Source of the DNA: Acidobacteria bacterium SCN 69-37
Lineage (GTDB): Bacteria; Acidobacteriota; Vicinamibacteria; Vicinamibacterales; SCN-69-37
Reading direction: 5' to 3'
DNA: 64,000 nt
Assembly: GCA_001724025.1 (NCBI GenBank)
Contig: MEDJ01000020.1
Span: 186,001-250,000 of the forward strand
The notes below the pieces were generated by a model. That model was not told where the DNA came from. It did not search any database and saw only the letters and a program-made list of their open reading frames with translations. Positions 23,067-34,592 of the stretch are shown one piece after another. The position numbers and the translations under genes were made by a program. Position 1 is the first letter of the stretch; each line of letters starts with the position of its first letter.

Positions 23067-26000
23067 TCAGAACGCGTAGCCGATGCGGACATACGCGGTC
23101 GTTCCGCCGGCCGCCTGGTGCGCGCGATCCCACCCGCGCGCCGCGCCGGCGGTCATCGTCAGCGGCAGGCCGTAGCCGAGCACGACGTTGGCCGACAGTT
23201 CGGCGCCGACAGACAGTTTCACCGCGTGGGCATCGAACGTGGCGTTCCACGCGTGCCCCGCGTCGGCCACGATCGCACCGTGTACCGTGTGCAGGAAGAA
23301 GGGCCACGCCCCGAGACCGCGTTGCGGACGCGCGATCGGAAACCGGTAGTCGAGGTTGACGATCGCCGCCTGGCGTCCGACAAACGTGCTGGCCGGGAAC
23401 CCGCGGAGCAGGTGCAGGCCGTCGCTCCCGATCGTGCCGGGACCCGGGCTGGCATCGCCGCCCCCGAGCACGAACAGGCGGCCGATGGCGCCATTGCCCC
23501 AGGTGGCCGCGCGACTCGCCCGGATGGCGACGACATCGTGCCGTCGCAGCCCGGGCAGATAGGCGCGGGCGTCGACGGTCACGGTGCCGCCGCGGGCCGA
23601 GGCGCCGAGCGCCGGCGCGACGAACTCGGTCGCCACGCCGACGCTGATGCCGCGCTCCAGGCTCACGCCATAGGCAGGGGCCTGCGCGTTCGCATAGCGC
23701 CACGCCGCGCGGACGCCTGACCGATCGCGCTGCCCGGTGGTCTCGTCGATGGTGACGCGGTCGGTCGCGCGCACGATCGAGACCTGGACGGTCTGTGCTG
23801 AGCGGAGGTGCAGGATCGGGACCTGCACGCCGATCTCCGTCAGCCGCTCCACGATCGTCGCCGGTGCCCGCGATTCATCGGTCTGCTCGACAGGCACGAA
23901 CGTCGTCTCTCGCCTGAGCGCGCCCCAGACGTGCGGCCGCCAGCGGCCGTAGACGTACGACACGTCCCAGTCGGCATCGCCACCTGCGGCATTGGTCTCC
24001 ATGCGATCGACGACGGGCCAGGCGAGCGACGCGGTCCACGCGTGATACCCGAGCACGTCGCGTCCGCCTGCGGCAATCCCGGCACGCACCTGCTCGCGCG
24101 ACGTCGTGAGCACGGGCGTCCAGGACGTCGGCAGCAGCGTCGACCAGGGCCGATAGGGAGACGAGGGGAGATCCCCTGAGGCTGAAGCCTCAGGGCTCCG
24201 AGCGCTGGACGCCTCGGGGCTCTGAGGGATGGACGCCTCAGGGTTCCGAGCGGTGGACGCTTCGGGGGGCCGAGCGGTGGACGGCTCGGGGCTCCGAGAG
24301 ATGGACGCCTCGGGGCTCGGAGCGGTGGACGCTCCAGGGCTCCGAGAGGTGGGCGCTTCAGCGCTCCGGGACACGGACGCCTCGAGGCTCCGAGCGCCGG
24401 GGCGCGCGACGTCGTACGGAATCTCGTACAAATCGAATCCCTCGATCGAATAGCCGACGTACACGATCGTGCGACCGTCAGGTGCGACGTCGGGCCACGT
24501 GGCGCCCCCCGGATGCTCGGTGATTCGTCGCATCTGGCCGTCGTCGAGCGTGATTTCGTAGAGATCGGGCGGGGCGTCGCCCGCAGCCCCAGCCGCTACG
24601 ATGGCCTGGCTGTCCGGCCGCCAGGCTGGCGTGGCCCACCGCATGTCGGGTGTCGTGGTCAGGGCGCGGACACGTCCGTCGTCGACGTCGACCAGCACGA
24701 GATCCGCCGGCGCGTCGCCGCGCTGACGAGCCACGACGAGCGTGCGCCCGTCGGGCGACCAGCGCGGGGTGTTGAACTGCGTCTCCGGCTCGGCAACGAG
24801 CGTGATGACCTCCGTCGACGCGCTCCCGGTCCCGGGCTTCACGAGCACCAGATCGCGCTGGCCCGGGTGGCGATGCTGGACGGCCGCGAGGATCTCCGAC
24901 ACAGGGGAGACGTCGGGATCCATCAGCCGCGCGCCAGACGTCAGCGGCTGCGTGTGCGACGCGTCAGGATCGTGCACGTAGAGATCGGCGTAGAGCCCGG
25001 CGTTCCTGCGGCGTTCGGGCTGATCGAAGTAGATCCGGCCATTGGCCGCGACGGCGGTCGTGCCGCCGGGATATCGGGTCGTCAGGCGACGCGTCTCGAG
25101 CGTGTCGAGTTGGACGACGTAAAGGCCCGGGCGATCGTGCCGGGTGCGACGCGTGTAGACCACGGCATCCGCACAGTCAGCGCACGCGCGAGGCAGGTAG
25201 CGGGGAGCGCTCGCCTGAAAGCCGTCCGTCGTCAGCCGCCGCGCAGGTTGCGGCGCCGGCGCGCCGGCCGCGCGGGCATCGGTAACGGCTGCTGACGCGT
25301 ACTCTCGCCAGAGGGTCTCGATCGATTGGCCATACACGCGATCGAATGCGCGCGTGCCAAGCCACGGGAGACTTCGCGCCGTGGCCTCGGCAAGTGCATC
25401 GAGCGTGTCCGCGCCCCGGCTGTCGGCCAGCCAGGCGTGGAAGGCCGCACCGTACGCGTACGGCGCCAGGCCGCCCGGCCAGTCGGTGAGACCGCCGCCG
25501 ACGCGATCGATCGGCGCGAACGCGCCGGCACGCGCCGCCTCGCGCGTGATTGCGAGGAAATCGCCCGCGTGCAGCCGGCCGTGGGCGTCGCTCCCGGGAA
25601 CGCGGCTTTCCGCCCATGTCGCCAGCCCCTCGATCTGCCACGTGGGCAGGAGCAGGTTGGGGAACGTCCACGGGGCGCGTCCCGACACCGCACGGGCCAC
25701 GCGTGCCCAGCCGCCGGCGCGATCGAGGTGCACGATGTGCGCGAACTCGTGGACGAACACCGTCCTGAGCCAGTCGCCCGATCCAAGGAGATCGGTCGGC
25801 GCCGGGGCGGCTACGTACAGGACGATCGTGTTGCGCGGCAGCGGCGTGGCGAACCCATTGGCCGCCTCGGTCTGATCCGACAACACGACGTGCGTCATGG
25901 CTGGCAGCCGGGCACCGGACCGATCGGCGATCTGCCGCCACGTCGCTTCGGCCACGCGCGCCAGGGTCGCGGCCAGGTCGTCGGCGCCTTGGTGGTAGTG

Positions 26001-26135
26001 CACGGCGAAGTGCGGTGTCCGCCGCGTGCGGAAGCGGTGCTGCGGATCGACCTGTTGGGCCGGCGCGTACGTGGGGATCGCGAACAGCAGCACCAGGCCG
26101 AGGACGACCGACAGGCGGATCGATCGGGAGGACAT
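23067..26135 (-). CDS. Outer-membrane protein: metallopeptidase-like domain, TolB propeller, C-terminal barrel
   Basis: A 1022-residue exported protein. The signal peptide is MSSRSIRLSVVLGLVLLFA followed by IPTYAPAQQ. A peptidase-MA-like zinc domain has FVHEFAHIVHLDR near residue 130 and WQIEGLATWAES near residue 175. PD40/WD40-type TolB blades follow (SPDGRTLVVARQ, PDGRTIVYVGYS). The last 300 residues read as a surface-antigen beta-barrel with a terminal Phe (TTAYVRIGYAF). Between propeller and barrel lie nine octapeptide repeats of the pattern S-x-S-P-E-A-S-x, encoded by 24-bp DNA repeats. It could process or assemble surface proteins; the substrate is unknown. Confidence 0.82.
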   Translation of the reverse strand: MSSRSIRLSVVLGLVLLFAIPTYAPAQQVDPQHRFRTRRTPHFAVHYHQGADDLAATLARVAEATWRQIADRSGARLPAMTHVVLSDQTEAANGFATPLPRNTIVLYVAAPAPTDLLGSGDWLRTVFVHEFAHIVHLDRAGGWARVARAVSGRAPWTFPNLLLPTWQIEGLATWAESRVPGSDAHGRLHAGDFLAITREAARAGAFAPIDRVGGGLTDWPGGLAPYAYGAAFHAWLADSRGADTLDALAEATARSLPWLGTRAFDRVYGQSIETLWREYASAAVTDARAAGAPAPQPARRLTTDGFQASAPRYLPRACADCADAVVYTRRTRHDRPGLYVVQLDTLETRRLTTRYPGGTTAVAANGRIYFDQPERRRNAGLYADLYVHDPDASHTQPLTSGARLMDPDVSPVSEILAAVQHRHPGQRDLVLVKPGTGSASTEVITLVAEPETQFNTPRWSPDGRTLVVARQRGDAPADLVLVDVDDGRVRALTTTPDMRWATPAWRPDSQAIVAAGAAGDAPPDLYEITLDDGQMRRITEHPGGATWPDVAPDGRTIVYVGYSIEGFDLYEIPYDVARPGARSLEASVSRSAEAPTSRSPGASTAPSPEASISRSPEPSTARPPEASTARNPEASIPQSPEASSARSPEASASGDLPSSPYRPWSTLLPTSWTPVLTTSREQVRAGIAAGGRDVLGYHAWTASLAWPVVDRMETNAAGGDADWDVSYVYGRWRPHVWGALRRETTFVPVEQTDESRAPATIVERLTEIGVQVPILHLRSAQTVQVSIVRATDRVTIDETTGQRDRSGVRAAWRYANAQAPAYGVSLERGISVGVATEFVAPALGASARGGTVTVDARAYLPGLRRHDVVAIRASRAATWGNGAIGRLFVLGGGDASPGPGTIGSDGLHLLRGFPASTFVGRQAAIVNLDYRFPIARPQRGLGAWPFFLHTVHGAIVADAGHAWNATFDAHAVKLSVGAELSANVVLGYGLPLTMTAGAARGWDRAHQAAGGTTAYVRIGYAF
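24174..24398. repeat. Palindrome plus nine in-frame 24-bp tandem repeats inside a gene
   Basis: 24174-24195 is the dispersed palindrome (arms CCCTGAGGCT and AGCCTCAGGG). It runs into nine 24-bp units (24183-24398) sharing a GGACGCCTC-GGGCTCCGAG core. The unit length keeps the frame and encodes a Ser/Pro/Glu/Ala linker in the minus-strand gene. Confidence 0.9.
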
Positions 26136-26178
26136 CGGCGTTCATTATCAACCGCCGCTCCAGCGGTGTCGGTCCGGC

Positions 26179-26211
26179 CCGAAAATCCGAACGGCCGCGG
26201 GATATTCCGCG
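26179..26211. promoter_or_regulatory. Candidate activator sites upstream of the cbb3 cluster
   Basis: CGCGGGATATTCCGCG (26196-26211) is an imperfect dyad 62-77 bp upstream of the -24 box. A related half-motif CCCGAAAATCCGAA begins 17 bp before it. A similar pair occurs upstream of the UspA gene at 37682. This fits tandem binding sites of an NtrC-type activator. Confidence 0.5.
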
Positions 26212-26272
26212 CCGAGGGGTGCGATCGGGCACTTTCCGGCGCAAAACGCGCGTGTCACGGTATTGTCCGATC

Positions 26273-26288
26273 GGGCAGCCAACTTGCA
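26273..26288 (+). promoter_or_regulatory. Sigma-54 (-24/-12) promoter of the cbb3 oxidase cluster
   Basis: GGGCAGCCAACTTGCA has GG-N10-GC spacing with the GGCA and TTGCA blocks of the sigma-54 consensus. Transcription would begin near 26299, 37 bases before the ccoI ATG. Confidence 0.6.
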
Positions 26289-26335
26289 CAGGGTGACGGG
26301 CAGTTCCCACCGCGTCCGGTCCGGGAACCGTGTGT

Positions 26336-28762
26336 ATGTCCGTTGCACCCCCGGAGTCCGACATCCTGACCGCGTCATGGCCGGCGCCATCCGCCAGCCG
26401 GACGACCTGCCTGCACTGCGGCGATCCGTGCGTGGCCGACCGGGTCACGACCGAGGCCGGCGTGTTCTGTTGCGCCGGGTGTGACTCGGTCCACGCGTTG
26501 CTCCAGGAGAGCGGGCTCGAGGCGTTCTATGCCGAGGGTGACGGCGCGGGCGTCTCGCAGCAGGGCGCCGACACGCGCGATCCAGCCCGGTTCGTCGTCC
26601 TCGACGATGCCACGACGCGCCAGCGGTTCCTCGTGTCCGAGCACGGCACGCGGGCCGTAGCGCGCTTTGCCGTGCCGGCGCTCCACTGCGCCTCGTGCGT
26701 GTGGCTGATCGAACGGCTGGGCCGTGTGGATTCCCGCATCGGGCGGACGGAAGTCGACCTGCTGCGCCGCACCGTGACCGTCGCCTTCGACGCGTCGCGC
26801 ATCCGGCTGAGCGAGGTGGCCGCGGCCATGGCGCGCGTGGGCTACGAACCGCTGCTGGTCGGTGAGCGTCCTGCGCCCGTCACCGCACGACGGCGGCGCC
26901 TCTACGCGCAGATGGGCGTCGCCGGCTTTGCCGCGGGCAACATCATGCTGTTCAGCATCCCGCGGTACGCCAACGGCGTGCCGATCGAGGACGGCTTCCA
27001 GCGGCTGTTCGACGTGCTCAACGTGGCGCTGGCGCTGCCGGTGCTGTTCTACAGTGCCGCGGACTTCTTCAAGGGCGCGTGGCAGGCCGTGCGCCATCGC
27101 ACCGTCAGCCTCGACATTCCGATCGTCATCGGCCTGTTGACGCTGGTGACGCGCAGCCTGGTCGATATCGGCACAGGCCGCGGCGAAGGCTATCTCGACT
27201 CGTTTGCCGGACTCGTCTTCTTCCTGCTGATCGGCCGGCTGTTCCAGCAGCAGGCCTTCGACTGGATCGGCTTCGACAGGACGTTCCGATCCTTCTTCCC
27301 GCTGTCGGTCCTGGTCCGGCCCCGCGATGGCGGCCCGCCGGTGCCAACGGCGATCGAGCGGCTGCGACCCGGGGATCGCATCGTGCTCCGTCCCGAAGAA
27401 GTCGTGCCGGTCGATGCCACGCTCATCGACGACGCGGCCCTCGTCGATTACGCCTTCCTGACGGGCGAACGGGACGCCGTGGCCGTCGAGCGCGGCAGCG
27501 TCGTGCGGGCCGGCGGCCGACTGCTTCGCGCCGACGCGCAGTTCGACGTCGTGCGCGAGGTCCAGCACAGCGAACTGGCGGCGCTCTGGGCGCGGCCCGG
27601 CGAGCGCGTGGTCAAGGCGCATTGGCTGACGACGGTGGCGGCGCAATTCGGCGGGTGGTTCGTCGTGGTCGCCTTCGCGCTGGCGGCCGGCGGATTCCTC
27701 TGGTGGTGGCCCGACACCTCGCGTGCGCTCGACGTGGCCACGGCGGTGCTGATCATCGCGTGCCCGTGCGCGCTCACCCTGGCTGCACCGATCGCGCTCG
27801 GCACGGCCATGACGATGCTCGGTCGCCGGGGCTGGTATCTGAAGGATCCGGCAACGGTGCTCGACCTCAGCCGGATCGACAGCGTCGTCTTCGACAAGAC
27901 GGGCACGTTGACGGCCACGGGACGGGCGGCTGTCGACACGATCGATCTGACAGTCGACGACCTGGCACTGGTGCGTGCGCTGGCCGCGGGATCGGTACAC
28001 CCGGTCAGCCGCGCGCTGGCTGCCGGTGCCGCGGTCACGGCGCCCGTGGTCTCGCGCGTCGAGACGGTGGGCGGCGGCCTGCGCGGGACGGTCGACGGTC
28101 ATGACGTGGCGATTGGATCGGCCGCGTTCATCAACGCCACGGGCGCCCGCGGCGCGATGCCCGGGCGTGGGACGGTCGTGGCCATCGACGGCAAGGTGCG
28201 CGGGGCGGTCGTGACGACGGCGCCCGCGCGTGATGGCGTCGAAACGGCGGTCGCGGCGCTGGCGGCGTCGGGACGCGTGGCCCTGCTCTCGGGCGATCGC
28301 GACGCGGGCGACGATCGCTGGTCCGGCCTGTTCGGCGACCGCGCGGTGTTCGGCCTCTCGGCAGGGGAGAAGCGCGACCGCGTGGCCGCGCTGCGTGCCG
28401 CCGGCGAGCACGTACTGATGGTGGGCGATGGCCTGAACGACGCCGGGGCGTTCGAAGCGGCCGATGTCGGCGTGGCCGTGTCGGACGAGACCGCGTGCCT
28501 CGTGCCGGCCTGCGATGTGGTGGTGACCGGCGCACGGCTGGCCGCGCTGCCGCGCGTACTCGCGTTCGCGCGGGACGCGCGTGCGGTCGTGATCGTCGCC
28601 TTCGTCGTTTCGCTGGTCTACAACGTCATCGGGCTGTCGCTGGCGCTGGCCGGTCTCCTGTCGCCGCTCGTGGCCGCCATCCTGATGCCCGTCAGTTCAC
28701 TGACCGTCGTGGGCACGAGCGTGGGGCTCACGCGCTGGCAGGGCCGGCGGGTGCCGGCATGA
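26336..28762 (+). CDS. ccoI: Copper-translocating P-type ATPase CcoI
   Basis: CcoI exports copper to the periplasmic side for assembly of cbb3 oxidase. The protein has 808 residues. The N-terminus has the CcoI-type Cys cluster (CLHCGDPC, FCCAGC), then a metal-binding domain with LHCASCVWLIE. Transmembrane helices surround the ion-binding CPC motif in IIACPCALTLAAPIAL. The phosphorylation site is DKTGTLTATG, and the hinge is GDGLNDAGAFEAADVGVAV. The ATG at 26336 is preferred to the GTG 6 bases upstream. It is first in the operon and overlaps ccoS (ATGA). Confidence 0.95.
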   Translation: MSVAPPESDILTASWPAPSASRTTCLHCGDPCVADRVTTEAGVFCCAGCDSVHALLQESGLEAFYAEGDGAGVSQQGADTRDPARFVVLDDATTRQRFLVSEHGTRAVARFAVPALHCASCVWLIERLGRVDSRIGRTEVDLLRRTVTVAFDASRIRLSEVAAAMARVGYEPLLVGERPAPVTARRRRLYAQMGVAGFAAGNIMLFSIPRYANGVPIEDGFQRLFDVLNVALALPVLFYSAADFFKGAWQAVRHRTVSLDIPIVIGLLTLVTRSLVDIGTGRGEGYLDSFAGLVFFLLIGRLFQQQAFDWIGFDRTFRSFFPLSVLVRPRDGGPPVPTAIERLRPGDRIVLRPEEVVPVDATLIDDAALVDYAFLTGERDAVAVERGSVVRAGGRLLRADAQFDVVREVQHSELAALWARPGERVVKAHWLTTVAAQFGGWFVVVAFALAAGGFLWWWPDTSRALDVATAVLIIACPCALTLAAPIALGTAMTMLGRRGWYLKDPATVLDLSRIDSVVFDKTGTLTATGRAAVDTIDLTVDDLALVRALAAGSVHPVSRALAAGAAVTAPVVSRVETVGGGLRGTVDGHDVAIGSAAFINATGARGAMPGRGTVVAIDGKVRGAVVTTAPARDGVETAVAALAASGRVALLSGDRDAGDDRWSGLFGDRAVFGLSAGEKRDRVAALRAAGEHVLMVGDGLNDAGAFEAADVGVAVSDETACLVPACDVVVTGARLAALPRVLAFARDARAVVIVAFVVSLVYNVIGLSLALAGLLSPLVAAILMPVSSLTVVGTSVGLTRWQGRRVPA

Positions 28763-28936
28763 GCGCCATGGTGCTCCTCATCGCCGCGGGCGGCGTGGTG
28801 GCGCTCGGGTTTCTCGCGGCATTCATCTGGGCCGTGCGGAGCGGCCAGTTCGACGACACGGGCACCCCGCCCGTGCGCATCCTGGTCGACGAGCGCGATG
28901 CGCCGCGGCCTTCATCCGGTCCGGAGGGGACACGAC

Positions 28937-28956
<20 letters not shown>
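28759..28956 (+). CDS. ccoS: cbb3 oxidase maturation protein CcoS
   Basis: A 65-residue single-span membrane protein needed for cofactor insertion into cbb3 oxidase. The hallmark is a hydrophobic N-terminal helix followed by FIWAVRSGQFDDTGTPPVRIL, the conserved W-A-V-x-S-G-Q-F-D-D signature. Its ATG overlaps the ccoI stop. Its last 20 bases overlap the ccoNO start in another frame. Confidence 0.95.
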
Positions 28957-31143
<2,187 letters not shown>

Positions 31144-31144
<1 letters not shown>

Positions 31145-31356
31145 TGTATACCGAGATTCTGCGCAGTATCGACGGGATCGGTATCTTCCCGATCATCTCG
31201 CTGGTGGTATTCGTCGCGGTGTTCGCCGTGGTGCTGATCTGGGCCGCGCGCGCGGACCGGGGCCGGCTCGCGCGGCATGCCACGCTGCCGTTCTCCGAGG
31301 CTGCGCCGCTGCCGTCCGACCCGGCCGATCGCGACACTCAGGGGAGGCGCGCATGA
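31144..31356 (+). CDS. ccoQ: cbb3 oxidase small subunit CcoQ
   Basis: A 70-residue protein with one transmembrane helix (ISLVVFVAVFAVVLIWAAR) and a polar tail (LARHATLPFSE), like CcoQ, which stabilises the oxidase complex. The start overlaps the ccoNO stop by one base (TGATG), and the stop overlaps the ccoP start (ATGA). Confidence 0.85.
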
Positions 31357-31955
31357 CCCGCAAACGCGACGAACTGCTCGAACACGAGGCCGACGGCATC
31401 CGCGAGTTCGACAACGACATGCCACGCTGGTGGCTGTACGGCTTCTACTTCACGATCGCACTCTCCGTGGCGTACTTCGTGAACTTCCACGTGCTGCCGT
31501 CGCCTGTCATCGGACCGGCGAACATCCAGGCCGAATACGAGGCCGAGATGGCCGCTGCCGCCGAGATGAAGGCGAGCCGCGCCGCGGCCAATGCGTCGGC
31601 GCCAGGTGGCGCCGTGGAGATCGTTCTGCTGACCGACGCGGGCAGTCTCGACAAGGGCCGGGAGATCTACGAGAGCGCCACGCACCCGTGCGCGGCGTGC
31701 CACAAGCCGGATCTCGGCGGGCTCGTCGGCCCGAACCTGACCGATGCCCAGTGGCTCCACGGCTGCGCCATCGACGACGTCGTCACGTCGATCAAGACCG
31801 GGTTCCCGCTCCAGGGCATGCTGCCGTTCGGCGGCGGGCCACCGCTGAATGACGAGCAGGTCCTGCAGTTGGCGAGCTACATCCTGTCGCGCGGCGGCAG
31901 CGCGCCCGCCGATGCCAAGGCGCCCGATCCGGCACGGGATGCGCCATGTCCATGA
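31353..31955 (+). CDS. ccoP: cbb3 oxidase cytochrome c subunit CcoP (single haem)
   Basis: A 200-residue membrane-anchored cytochrome c that feeds electrons to the oxidase. The N-terminus has the CcoP pattern DGIREFDNDMPRWWLYGFYF leading into a transmembrane helix. Only one haem site is present (HPCAACHKPDLGGLVGPNLT) with a later GMLPFGG Met ligand. Proteobacterial CcoP has two CxxCH domains in about 300 residues, so this is a short monohaem form. Confidence 0.9.
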   Translation: MTRKRDELLEHEADGIREFDNDMPRWWLYGFYFTIALSVAYFVNFHVLPSPVIGPANIQAEYEAEMAAAAEMKASRAAANASAPGGAVEIVLLTDAGSLDKGREIYESATHPCAACHKPDLGGLVGPNLTDAQWLHGCAIDDVVTSIKTGFPLQGMLPFGGGPPLNDEQVLQLASYILSRGGSAPADAKAPDPARDAPCP

Positions 31956-33439
31956 CATCCGCGGAAGCCGCGCGGCGGCCGCTGTCGATCGAGACGACCG
32001 TCGACGACGAGCACGACCTGTTCCGGAACGAACTGGCGAGCGTGGCGCCGGACGGCCGGCGGCGATGGATCTACGCCCGCCAGCCGTCGGGCCGCTTCTA
32101 TCGCTGGCGGTCGTGGCTGAGCTGGGGCCTGCTCGCGTTCCTGGTCCTCGCGCCGTTCGTGCGCGTCAACGGCCTGCCGCTGCTCATGTTCAACGTGATC
32201 GAGCGGAAGTTCGTGTTCTTCGGCCTGCTGTTCTGGCCGCAGGACTTCTACATGGTGGTGCTCGTCGCGCTGGCCGTGCTCGTCACGCTCATGCTCTCGA
32301 CCGTCACGGTGGGGCGCGTCTGGTGCGGCTGGCTCTGCCCGCAGACCATCTTCATGGAAATGCTGTTCCGGAAGATCGAATACCTGATCGACGGGTCGGC
32401 CGAACAGCAGCTGCGGCGATCGCGCGGGCCGTGGACGGCCGGGCGGGTCGTCCGGACCGGCACCAAGCTGACGATCTTCTACGTGCTCTCGTTCGCGATC
32501 GCCAACGTCTTCCTGGCCTACATCATCGGATCGGACGCGCTGTGGGCGATCATCACGGATCCGCCCTCGCAGCACGTCGTCGGGCTGACGGTCATCGTGA
32601 TTTTCAGCTTCGTGTTCTTCCTGGTGTTCGCGCGCTTCCGCGAGCAGGCCTGCGTGCTGGCCTGTCCGTACGGGCGGGTGATGTCGTCGCTCATCGATCG
32701 GCAGACGATCACCGTGACATACGACTTCGCGCGCGGGGAACCTCGCGCGCGGCTGGTGAAGGGCGCGGCGGCGGTGCCCGACGCCGGCGACTGCATCGAC
32801 TGCCACCAGTGCGTGACCGTGTGCCCGACGGGCATCGACATCCGCAACGGCGTCCAGCTCGAGTGCGTGAACTGCACGGCGTGCATCGATGCGTGCGATG
32901 CCGTCATGGACCGCGTCCAGCGGCCGCGCGGCCTGATCCGGCTCACGTCGCACGAGGCGGTCGTCGACGGTCGGCTGCGCTGGCTCACGCCGCGATCAGC
33001 CGCGTATGCGGTCGTGTGGGTGGGGCTGATGACGGCGGTGACGTGGATCGTGGCGTCGCGGTCCGCGCTCGATGTCACGACGCTGCGGCAGCCGGGCACG
33101 CTCTATGCGGATCTCGGTGACGGCCGCGTCGGCAATTTCTACAACGTGCAGGTGTTCAACCGCACAGGCGATCTCCGGCCGTTCGAGATTCATGCGCTCG
33201 AGCCGGCGGGCGCGTCGGTGACGCCGCTCGGGCTGACGGCCGAGATCGGGCCGCACGCGCTGCTCGAGGGCCGCGTCCTCGTCGCCCTGCCGCTGGCCTC
33301 GCTCGAGGGGCACCAGAGCGTGCCCGTTCGCTTCGAGGTGCGCACGGGCGGGACCGTGATTCAGACGCTGTCGTCGGCGTTCGTCGGTCCGCCCACGCGG
33401 AACGGCACGCGCGGCACGAGCGGGAGCGGGGGACAGTGA
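31946..33439 (+). CDS. ccoG: cbb3 oxidase accessory iron-sulfur protein CcoG
   Basis: A 497-residue membrane ferredoxin that acts in copper handling and oxidase assembly. Several transmembrane helices surround WCGWLCPQTIFMEMLFRKIE and RFREQACVLACPYGRVMSSL. Two 4Fe-4S clusters follow: CIDCHQCVTVCPTGIDIRNG, and CVNCTACIDACD just after. The C-terminal Ig-like domain begins near residue 385 (FYNVQVFNRTG). It overlaps ccoP by 10 bases and ccoH by one. Confidence 0.95.
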   Translation: MSMTSAEAARRPLSIETTVDDEHDLFRNELASVAPDGRRRWIYARQPSGRFYRWRSWLSWGLLAFLVLAPFVRVNGLPLLMFNVIERKFVFFGLLFWPQDFYMVVLVALAVLVTLMLSTVTVGRVWCGWLCPQTIFMEMLFRKIEYLIDGSAEQQLRRSRGPWTAGRVVRTGTKLTIFYVLSFAIANVFLAYIIGSDALWAIITDPPSQHVVGLTVIVIFSFVFFLVFARFREQACVLACPYGRVMSSLIDRQTITVTYDFARGEPRARLVKGAAAVPDAGDCIDCHQCVTVCPTGIDIRNGVQLECVNCTACIDACDAVMDRVQRPRGLIRLTSHEAVVDGRLRWLTPRSAAYAVVWVGLMTAVTWIVASRSALDVTTLRQPGTLYADLGDGRVGNFYNVQVFNRTGDLRPFEIHALEPAGASVTPLGLTAEIGPHALLEGRVLVALPLASLEGHQSVPVRFEVRTGGTVIQTLSSAFVGPPTRNGTRGTSGSGGQ

Positions 33440-33897
33440 TGAAGCTGCGACTGCACTGGGGCCTGGCCGTGGCGCTCGTCTATACCGCGTTTGCGGCGGC
33501 GACCGTCGGATTCGTGGTGTTCGCCGTCGCGCACCCGGCCGCGCTGGTCAGCGACGACTACTATCAGCAGGCACTCCGCCACGATCAACGCATCGCGGCC
33601 ACGGCCAACGCGCGCGCGGTGGCCGCCTCGCTGCAGGTGGGACGAGAGGCGTCGGGCGCGCTCGTGGCCACGCTGCATCTGCCGGCGGCGCACCACGGCC
33701 GGAGCACCGGCCACATCACCTGGTACCGGCCCTCGGATGCGACGTCCGATCGGCAGATCCCGCTCGACGTCGACGGCGACGGGAACCAGCGCCTGCCGCT
33801 GACAGGCGTGGCGGCCGGCCGCTGGCGCGTCCAGGTGGCGTGGGAGGTGGACGGACAGCCGTACCACTTCGAACAGGTCGTGACGGTGACGCCGTGA
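33439..33897 (+). CDS. ccoH: cbb3 oxidase assembly protein FixH/CcoH
   Basis: A 152-residue protein with an N-terminal transmembrane helix (ALVYTAFAAATVGFVVFAVA), the FixH motif LVSDDYYQQALRHD, and a periplasmic beta-domain. It is needed for stable cbb3 oxidase in studied bacteria. Its stop overlaps the next start (GTGA). Confidence 0.9.
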   Translation: MKLRLHWGLAVALVYTAFAAATVGFVVFAVAHPAALVSDDYYQQALRHDQRIAATANARAVAASLQVGREASGALVATLHLPAAHHGRSTGHITWYRPSDATSDRQIPLDVDGDGNQRLPLTGVAAGRWRVQVAWEVDGQPYHFEQVVTVTP

Positions 33898-34586
33898 CGT
33901 CGCTGCTGACCGGCGGGCTGCTGGGCCTGGCCGGCAGCCTGCACTGCCTCGCGATGTGCGGACCACTCGTGGCCGCGGTGTCGCCATCGCTCGGACGAGG
34001 ACCGACGATCGCGTGGTATCAGGCTGGCCGGATTGGCGTCTACGCGGCCATCGGTGCGCTGGCGGGCCTGGCCGGTCGGCTGGCCGTGTTGTCAGGCGCA
34101 GGACGGTGGCTCGCGGTCGCTGCCGGAATCGTGATGCTGCTGTCGGCGTTCGGTCGGCTGCCCGTGGCGTCGGCCATGTTCGGGCGGGCCGTGACGTCGC
34201 GCCTCGGCCGTGTGGTCGGGCGGGTGAGTGCACGGGGGCGACGACGACCGTGGCTGGCAGCTCTCGGCCTCGGCGCGGTCAACGGTCTGCTGCCGTGTGG
34301 CCTCGTCTATGCGGCCGCGCTGGTGGCGGTGTCGACGGGCTCGATCGCGATGGCGGTGCCGACGATGATCCTCTTCGGGATCGGGACGCTGCCGGCCATC
34401 GTGCTGGCGTGGTACTCGGTGACGTTCGTCCCGGCGAGCCTGCGCCGGCGGCTGCACGTCGTCACGCCGATCGCCGTGGGGCTGGTGGGACTGCTGCTGA
34501 TCGGGCGAGGGCTCGGTGTCGGGCACGTGCACGGCGACGATGCGCCCGGGCCGGTGACGGAACACCACGCCGCGCACGGGCCGTGA
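33894..34586 (+). CDS. SafE/TauE-like membrane protein of the cbb3 cluster
   Basis: A 230-residue polytopic protein of the sulfite exporter TauE/SafE family, the type often found at the end of cbb3 clusters. The first helix carries SLHCLAMCGPLVAAVSP, whose Cys pair suggests metal or redox handling. A second GLGAVNGLLPCGLVYAAALV motif is repeated in the C-terminal half. The tail is His-rich (GVGHVHGDD, TEHHAAHG), a possible copper binder. It is the last gene of the cluster and is convergent with the NtrC-type regulator. Confidence 0.83.
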   Translation: MTSLLTGGLLGLAGSLHCLAMCGPLVAAVSPSLGRGPTIAWYQAGRIGVYAAIGALAGLAGRLAVLSGAGRWLAVAAGIVMLLSAFGRLPVASAMFGRAVTSRLGRVVGRVSARGRRRPWLAALGLGAVNGLLPCGLVYAAALVAVSTGSIAMAVPTMILFGIGTLPAIVLAWYSVTFVPASLRRRLHVVTPIAVGLVGLLLIGRGLGVGHVHGDDAPGPVTEHHAAHGP

Positions 34587-34592
34587 TCGCGG

